Positions 59,158-64,000 of a DNA stretch of 64,000 bases are shown piece after piece. Each line of letters opens with the position of its first letter. Position 1 is the first letter of the stretch. The stretch comes from Streptomyces hokutonensis. GTDB taxonomy: Bacteria > Actinomycetota > Actinomycetes > Streptomycetales > Streptomycetaceae. The notes under the pieces are model-generated. The model was not told where the DNA came from, ran no database searches, and worked only from the letters and a program-made list of their open reading frames with translations. The translations under genes and the position numbers were made by a program. The stretch spans positions 1-64,000 of the forward strand of contig NZ_BARG01000030.1 of assembly GCF_000376565.1 (NCBI RefSeq). The letters run 5' to 3'.

Positions 59158-59859
59158 ATGGGACGCAGCGAGTGGGTATTGGAGCGACTGCTGGTGCGGG
59201 GAACCGCCACCGCGGCCGAGAGTGTCGGGGGCCGATGGCGGCGCGTCCGGCTGGAAGGGGTGGGTGGACTCGAATGGAAGCCGGGTCACCATGTGCGGGT
59301 GCAGGTGGGGGAGCTGTCCTTGCGGTCCCCGCGCGACCTGCTGCGCACCTACACCGTCTGGGACTACGACGGCGACGCGCTGGAACTCCGGGTGTTCGAG
59401 CACGGTGAGGGCCCCGGCGCGCGGTGGGCCAAGGAGGTCGAGCCGGGGGCTCCGGTGATGTTCAAGGCGCCTGAAGGCAGGTTCACCGTGCGGGAGGGTG
59501 CGCCGGACCACCTGTTCGTCGGCGAGGAGACCGCCTCGGTGGCCTTCGGTGCGATGGTGCGGTCCTTGGGCGGGCGGGGCCGGGTTGTGGTGGAGGCGGG
59601 CGATCCCGCCGACCGGCTTCCGATCGAGGGCGACGTGGAGTGGGTCGAGCGTGGCACGGCCTCTGCTTTCGACTCGGAACGGCTGGTGGAGGCCGTCGCG
59701 TCCCTGCAAGGGCTCATACCGGGAACCGTCGCCTACATCGCCGGTGAGGCGAAGACCTGCCAAGCCGTCAAACGCCACCTGCTCAACGACCGCGGTTGGT
59801 CGCGCCGCGACATCGTGGTCAAACCCTTCTGGACCCCGGGCCGCCGAGGAATGGACTGA
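59158..59859 (+). CDS. Siderophore-interacting protein (SIP) family FAD-binding reductase
   Basis: The 233-aa protein has the SIP ferric-reductase layout: an FAD-binding barrel with RSPRDLLRTYTVWDYDGDAL and a C-terminal NAD(P)-binding region with PDHLFVGEETASVAFGAM and GEAKTCQAVKRHL. Such enzymes reduce ferric siderophores in the cytoplasm, but no siderophore uptake or synthesis genes are nearby. ATG 59158 follows GAGAGG; GTG 59155 is an alternative. It is divergent from the TetR gene. Confidence 0.82.
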   Translation: MGRSEWVLERLLVRGTATAAESVGGRWRRVRLEGVGGLEWKPGHHVRVQVGELSLRSPRDLLRTYTVWDYDGDALELRVFEHGEGPGARWAKEVEPGAPVMFKAPEGRFTVREGAPDHLFVGEETASVAFGAMVRSLGGRGRVVVEAGDPADRLPIEGDVEWVERGTASAFDSERLVEAVASLQGLIPGTVAYIAGEAKTCQAVKRHLLNDRGWSRRDIVVKPFWTPGRRGMD

Positions 59860-60159
59860 CCGGCTCGGTCGACGATCTTCTTCGGCTTCGTCCTGCTGGG
59901 CGCGGCTGTGGCCCGGCCCGGCCGAGGCTGGCGTCGTACGTCATGATCGCGGCCTGTGCGCGGCCTTCGGGAGGTCCAGGCTGAGTGCTTCTTGCCGCGG
60001 CTGGGGCGGGACGAGCCGAGCGTCCTGTCCCGGCTGGTGGTGACGAGAAGCTCGCGCCTGCGTCCTCGGGGCCAAGAGCCCATCGGTGGGCTACGGCGTT
60101 TGCGGGGGCGCGTCGTCCGACGAGGCCGCAGGCATCGACGTGCCCAGGTCCGCGGACCC
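59860..60159. other. Intergenic region between the SIP reductase and TetR genes
   Basis: The 300-bp gap lies between convergent genes. The only open frames are shadows with Arg/Gly/Ala-rich translations. No terminator stem of note is seen. Confidence 0.4.
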
Positions 60160-60741
60160 TCACCGCGGCCCGGGTGCCCCCGCGCGCAGGCCATCCATCA
60201 CGAGGTCCAGAAGGCGGCAGGACCGGGTCCGCCAGTCCTCGCGGCCGTTGATCTGCCAGACGCCGGCAATGGCGAGGATGAAGTCGTCGGTGGTCATGTT
60301 CGGGCGGATCGTGCCGGCCTCGTGGTTGGCCTTGATGAGGAGTTCGATCGCATCGACGACCACGGAGTATCCGGGTTTCGCCGGGCCTCCCGTCGCGCTG
60401 ATGGCCTGGCGCAGCGCGTCGGCCAGGCCGGCCCTGGCCGTGGCGAAGTATGCGAGACGGCTCATCCACTCGCGCAGGGCCTCATCGGGGCTTCCGTTGA
60501 GCAGAAGCTGGGGCGCGCTTTCGGCGAGGTGCTGCACCTCGCGCTGGTGGACTTCGAGAACGAGCGCTTCGCGGCTGGGGAAGTGTCTGTACAGCGTCCC
60601 CTGCCCGACTCCCGCTCTTTTGGCGATCAGGCTGAGTGGTGCGTCCGCGAACAAGGACAGCTCGGTCAACGCCGCCGCGAGGATGCGCTCTCGATTGCGT
60701 TGTGCGTCCGAGCGCTGAGGCGCCCCGCTCTTCGGTTCCAC
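60160..60741 (-). CDS. TetR-family transcriptional regulator
   Basis: The 193-aa protein has a TetR DNA-binding domain: RNRERILAAALTELSLFADA then LSLIAKRAGVGQGTLYRHFP. The C-terminal domain (ADALRQAISATGGPAKPGYS) suggests binding of a small hydrophobic ligand. GTG 60741 is chosen because AGGAGG lies just upstream; a longer form from 60774 is possible. It diverges from the molybdenum oxidoreductase operon, and two palindromes lie between them. Confidence 0.83.
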   Translation of the reverse strand: MEPKSGAPQRSDAQRNRERILAAALTELSLFADAPLSLIAKRAGVGQGTLYRHFPSREALVLEVHQREVQHLAESAPQLLLNGSPDEALREWMSRLAYFATARAGLADALRQAISATGGPAKPGYSVVVDAIELLIKANHEAGTIRPNMTTDDFILAIAGVWQINGREDWRTRSCRLLDLVMDGLRAGAPGPR

Positions 60742-60782
60742 TCGTCCTCCTCCCGGGCGTACCCGACCCTGCACTTGATAAC

Positions 60783-60827
60783 CGGACAGCAGTCCGCTAC
60801 TTTCCCTCGGTACCGGACGGTTGTCCG
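60783..60827. promoter_or_regulatory. Twin CGGAC-N4-GTCCG operators
   Basis: Two palindromes of the same design, CGGAC-agca-GTCCG (60783-60796) and CGGAC-ggtt-GTCCG (60814-60827), are 31 bp apart, about three helical turns. Both carry matching flanks (ACCGGAC...GTCCGCT). They lie between the TetR gene and the oxidoreductase operon and are the likely sites for this TetR. Confidence 0.65.
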
Positions 60828-60907
60828 CTTAGTTTCACTGTAACCGGCCGACGGCGCCGGTGTGAATGGCCGGTGGCATGGGTGACCGGCGGGAAAGGAG
60901 GATGACC

Positions 60908-61420
60908 ATGGGTCTGACCCCTTCGACGGCATCCAGCGTCATCTCTTTGCACATCAACGGCGAGAAGCACCAGCTGTGCGTCGACCACCGCACCTCCCTG
61001 CTCGACGTCCTCCGCGAGAACGTCGGCTTGACCGGTACGAAGAAGGGGTGTGACCAGGGGGCGTGCGGCGCCTGCACTGTGCTGCTGGACGGGGTGCGGA
61101 TCAACTCCTGCCTCGCGCTGGCCGTGCAGTACGACGATCGCGAGATCACCACCATCGAGGGCGTCGACCATCCGCTGCAGGAGGCGTTCGTCCGGCACGA
61201 CGGATTCCAGTGCGGCTACTGCACGCCGGGCCAGATCTGTTCCGCGATCGGGATGCTGGCCGAGCACAAGGGCGGAGCGCCGAGTGCCGCGACCGAGCAC
61301 CTGTCCGAGAGCGACGGTGAGCTGTCCGACGCGGAGATCCGGGAACGGATGAGCGGGAACCTGTGCCGGTGCGGCGCGTACAACGGCATCGTGGCCGCGA
61401 TCGGGGAAGTGGCCCGATGA
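60908..61420 (+). CDS. Molybdenum aldehyde oxidoreductase, [2Fe-2S] subunit (PaoA-like)
   Basis: The 170-aa subunit has a plant-type ferredoxin cluster motif (KKGCDQGACGACTVL and a later Cys) and a second, helical-domain cluster (CGYCTPGQICSA then CRCGAYN). It passes electrons between the molybdenum centre and FAD. ATG 60908 is six bases after AGGAGG; ATG 60902 is too close to it. The gene overlaps the FAD subunit by four bases. The gene order [2Fe-2S]-FAD-Mo matches E. coli paoABC (yagTSR). Confidence 0.9.
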   Translation: MGLTPSTASSVISLHINGEKHQLCVDHRTSLLDVLRENVGLTGTKKGCDQGACGACTVLLDGVRINSCLALAVQYDDREITTIEGVDHPLQEAFVRHDGFQCGYCTPGQICSAIGMLAEHKGGAPSAATEHLSESDGELSDAEIRERMSGNLCRCGAYNGIVAAIGEVAR

Positions 61421-62412
61421 AGTCCTTCTCCTATGTGGCCGTGTCCGACGTCGAAGACGCGGTCCGGGCCATCGCGGCCGAACCCAACGCCAAGTTCTTG
61501 GGCGGCGGCACCAATCTCGTCGATCTCATGCGGGAGAACGTTGAGCGTCCGGACGTGCTTGTGGACATCACACGCCTTCCGCTGAACGGGATCGAGGAGC
61601 TGCCGGACAGCGGCATCCGGATCGGCGCGCTGGTGCGCAACAGCGAACTCGCCGCGCATCCCGTGATCAGGACCCGTTATCCGATGCTGTCCCAGGCGAT
61701 CCTGCACGGCGCCTCGGCACAGCTGCGGAACATGGCGACGGTCGGCGGAAACCTGATGCAGCGCACACGCTGCCTCTACTTCTACGACAGCGCGTCACCA
61801 TGCAACAAGCGCGAACAGGGCAGCGGCTGCACCGCGATCGGCGGCTTCACCCGCGGCCACGCGATCCTCGGCGCCAGCGAGCACTGCATCGCCACCCACC
61901 CGTCGGACATGGCCGTGGCGCTGGTAGCCCTGGACGCGGTCGTCGAGGTGCGCAGCGAGCACGGGACCCGGCGGATTCCGCTGGCCGACTTCCACCGTCT
62001 TCCTGGCAGCACCCCGCACATCGAGACCGAACTCGCCCCGGACGAACTGATCACCGCCGTCGAGGTGCCCGGCGTGCCGGTCGCGGCGATGTCCCGATAC
62101 CGCAAGGTGCGCGACCGGGCCTCGTACGCGTTCGCCCTGGTCTCGGTGGCCGCGGCGATGGAGGTCCGGGATGGGCGCGTCAGTGCCGTACGGCTGGCGC
62201 TCGGCGGCGTCGCCCCCAAGCCCTGGCGGGCACACGAGGCCGAGGAGGCACTGCTCGGGGCTCCGGCCACCGAGGAGTCCTTCGGCCGGGCAGCCGACGC
62301 CGCACTCGCCTCAGCGGTCGGGCAGGGTGACAACGACTTCAAGATCGACCTGGCGCGACGCACCCTCGTGGCGACCTTGCGCCGGCTTCTCACGGAGGGG
62401 AGCGCCGCATGA
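61417..62412 (+). CDS. Molybdenum aldehyde oxidoreductase, FAD subunit (PaoB-like, [4Fe-4S])
   Basis: The 331-aa subunit has the FAD-binding KFLGGGTNLVDLMRENV and GASAQLRNMATVGGNLMQRT blocks. Four cysteines in the segment RTRCLYFYDSASPCNK...GSGCTAIGG...ASEHCIATHP match the extra [4Fe-4S] site known in E. coli PaoB. This marks the PaoABC-type rather than ordinary xanthine dehydrogenase. Its start and stop overlap the neighbouring genes by four bases each (ATGA). Confidence 0.88.
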   Translation: MKSFSYVAVSDVEDAVRAIAAEPNAKFLGGGTNLVDLMRENVERPDVLVDITRLPLNGIEELPDSGIRIGALVRNSELAAHPVIRTRYPMLSQAILHGASAQLRNMATVGGNLMQRTRCLYFYDSASPCNKREQGSGCTAIGGFTRGHAILGASEHCIATHPSDMAVALVALDAVVEVRSEHGTRRIPLADFHRLPGSTPHIETELAPDELITAVEVPGVPVAAMSRYRKVRDRASYAFALVSVAAAMEVRDGRVSAVRLALGGVAPKPWRAHEAEEALLGAPATEESFGRAADAALASAVGQGDNDFKIDLARRTLVATLRRLLTEGSAA

Positions 62413-64000
62413 CCGAGACTCTGCCCCGCGCCGGGGCGGGCGACCCCGTCGTCGGCAGGCCGATCGACCGCGTCGACGGCCCCGCCAAGACCACCGGAGC
62501 CGCCGTCTATTCCGCCGAGGTCGCCTATCCGGATCTCGCGTACGCCACGCTCGTCCCCGCGACGATCAGTCGCGGTCGGATCACCTCGATCGACACCGCC
62601 GCCGCGACCGCCGTACGTGGCGTGATCACCGTCCTCACCCACGAGAACGCGCCCGAGTTGAAGCCGCCGCAGCCGTTCAATCCATTCAACTTCGCCACGT
62701 TCGCGGCCGGCACCCAAGTCAACTACCTTAAGACCGACGAGATCTTCTGGGACGGCCAGCCGGTGGCGCTCGTCGTGGCCGAGACCCTGGAGGCGGCACA
62801 CGAGGCCGCCGCCTTGGTCCGCGTCGCGTACGAAGAACGTCCGTCCGCCGTGGACTTCGCCGCCGAAGAAGGCAATGCCCAGCCCCAGAAGGCCAACATG
62901 GTGCTGCCGAGCGGGGCGAAGAAGGGGGACGCCGAGGCGGCGTTCGCGGCGTCACCGGTCAAGGTCGACCTGCGGTTCACCACCCCGCCCCACAACCACA
63001 ACGCGATCGAACCGCACGCCACGACGGCGGTGTGGGACGGCAACCGGCTCACCGTGCACGACAGCACGCAGAGCATCGACTGGCTGCGCACCCACCTCGC
63101 GCTGCGGTTCGACGTCCAACCGGCGAACGTGCGGGTCGTCTCGACGTACGTGGGCGGCGGCTTCGGCGGCAAGAGCGTGGTCTGGGCCGGCACGATTCTC
63201 ACAGCCCTGGCCGCGCGCGCCATCGACCGGCCGGTGCGCATGATGCTCACCAGGGAAGCGGTTTACCACACCGTCGGCGCGCGGGGAGCCGCCACGCAGC
63301 GGGTCGCGCTCGGCGCCGGCGAGGACGGCAGGCTGACCTCGCTCATCCACACCACCGTCGCCCGCACCAGCCGGGTGGGCGGTCTCCCGGAGACGCTGAC
63401 CAGCCCGTCGCGACACCTTTACGCCACCCCGACCATGTTGCTCCAGCAGCACCTGGTCGAGATGGACCTCATCCCGCCGTCGCCGATGCGCACGCCCAGC
63501 GAGGGGATCGGGAGTTTCGCACTGGAGTCGGCGATAGACGAACTAGCCTACCAGGTCGGCATGGACCCGATCCGGTTCCGCATGCTCAACGAGCCCGCGA
63601 CCAATCCCGTCGACGGCAAGGCGTTCTCCCGCCGGTGGCTGCCGGAGGCCTACGCGCTGGGCGCCGAGCAGTTCGGCTGGAGCGAGCGCACCCCGGAGCC
63701 GGGGTCGATGCGGGACGGCCGTTGGCTGGTCGGCATGGGCGTGGCCACGGCCTTCCATCCGGCCCAGCAGATGGCGGCCAACGTCACGGTCCGGCTGTCC
63801 GTCGACGGCAGTGTGGTGGTCCGCTGCGCTTTCCAGGAGATCGGCGTGGGCGCCGCGACGGTACAGGCGCAGATCGCCGCCGACGCGCTCGGCGTCCCGT
63901 TCGAGAACGTACGAGTCGAATACGGCGACTCGGATCTGCCGAGCAGCGCCGCGGCGATCGGCTCGGTCCAGACCGCCACCGTCGCCAACAGTCTCCTGGA
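62409..64000 (+). CDS. Molybdenum aldehyde oxidoreductase, molybdopterin-binding subunit (PaoC-like), partial
   Basis: About 530 codons are open from ATG 62409 to the window end, with no stop; the family is about 730 residues, so the C-terminus is missing. RVDGPAKTTGAAVYSAEVAY, PPHNHNAIEPHATTAVWDG, YVGGGFGGKS and AFQEIGVGAATVQAQIAADA are typical of the large xanthine-dehydrogenase-family subunit. The molybdopterin cytosine dinucleotide cofactor and aldehyde substrates are inferred from PaoC. It is coupled to the FAD subunit by a four-base overlap. Confidence 0.9.
   Translation, partial: MTETLPRAGAGDPVVGRPIDRVDGPAKTTGAAVYSAEVAYPDLAYATLVPATISRGRITSIDTAAATAVRGVITVLTHENAPELKPPQPFNPFNFATFAAGTQVNYLKTDEIFWDGQPVALVVAETLEAAHEAAALVRVAYEERPSAVDFAAEEGNAQPQKANMVLPSGAKKGDAEAAFAASPVKVDLRFTTPPHNHNAIEPHATTAVWDGNRLTVHDSTQSIDWLRTHLALRFDVQPANVRVVSTYVGGGFGGKSVVWAGTILTALAARAIDRPVRMMLTREAVYHTVGARGAATQRVALGAGEDGRLTSLIHTTVARTSRVGGLPETLTSPSRHLYATPTMLLQQHLVEMDLIPPSPMRTPSEGIGSFALESAIDELAYQVGMDPIRFRMLNEPATNPVDGKAFSRRWLPEAYALGAEQFGWSERTPEPGSMRDGRWLVGMGVATAFHPAQQMAANVTVRLSVDGSVVVRCAFQEIGVGAATVQAQIAADALGVPFENVRVEYGDSDLPSSAAAIGSVQTATVANSLL

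Noticed and set aside
59860..60159. Possible small gene between the SIP reductase and TetR
   Set aside because: Only shadow reading frames with low-complexity translations were found.
1..64000. tRNA genes or CRISPR arrays
   Set aside because: No tRNA arm pattern or evenly spaced direct repeats with unique spacers were seen; repeats found are short and few.

Overview
The window is high-GC actinobacterial chromosome. I assign it to the genus Streptomyces because it carries whiG (sporulation sigma factor), nsdA (antibiotic and differentiation repressor), four tandem type I signal peptidases, an LAETG sortase substrate, GTG starts, likely leaderless promoters, and a gene order that matches, from memory, the S. 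coelicolor region from about SCO5581 to SCO5658. No rRNA, tRNA or CRISPR array was found.

Layout. 0-3.2 kb: a lone primase/polymerase-like protein and nsdA. 3.2-7.4 kb: amtB-glnK-glnD nitrogen operon behind a GlnR-like operator. 7.6-14.5 kb: ffh, an FtsH-family protease, a methyltransferase, type 3 proS and an SprT-like metalloprotein. 14.8-17.5 kb: translation operon rpsP-khpA-rimM-trmD and rplS. 17.5-22.4 kb: sipW-sipX-sipY, then sipZ-nudix, a DUF2469 gene and a YraN-like gene. 22.4-27.7 kb: comM-like, dprA, whiG, a TetR regulator and an M23-like secreted protein. 28-32.8 kb: rpsB, tsf, pyrH, frr, cdsA. 32.9-38.4 kb: an SRPBCC protein, rlmN, and a TPP riboswitch in front of a thiamine ABC transporter (thiBPQ). 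38.5-43 kb: LAETG surface protein, LOG-family enzyme, VOC protein and an ABC exporter with a degenerate ATPase. 43.2-50.8 kb: polyamine/GABA catabolism (class III aminotransferase, Lrp, aldehyde dehydrogenase, PotD-like lipoprotein), interrupted by a two-component system and a divergent secreted protein that share an inverted-repeat operator.

At about 50.76 kb the housekeeping content stops. The polyamine-binding lipoprotein has no permease or ATPase genes after it. Instead there is a short sequence resembling a Tn7/Tn5053-type transposon end, a stand-alone TniQ-family protein whose gene contains a TTA (bldA) codon, a UvrD-like helicase coupled to a DUF6083 protein, an Xre regulator and a divergent cysteine-rich protein. 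A palindromic operator lies between the last two. No TnsA/B/C or TniA/B transposase is present. This 50.8-57.1 kb module is the most unusual part of the window.

57.4-64 kb is an accessory metabolic segment: a frameshifted short-chain dehydrogenase, a TetR regulator facing a siderophore-interacting-protein-type flavoreductase, and a second TetR regulator with two palindromic operators facing a PaoABC-like molybdenum aldehyde oxidoreductase. The last gene of that operon runs off the window end.
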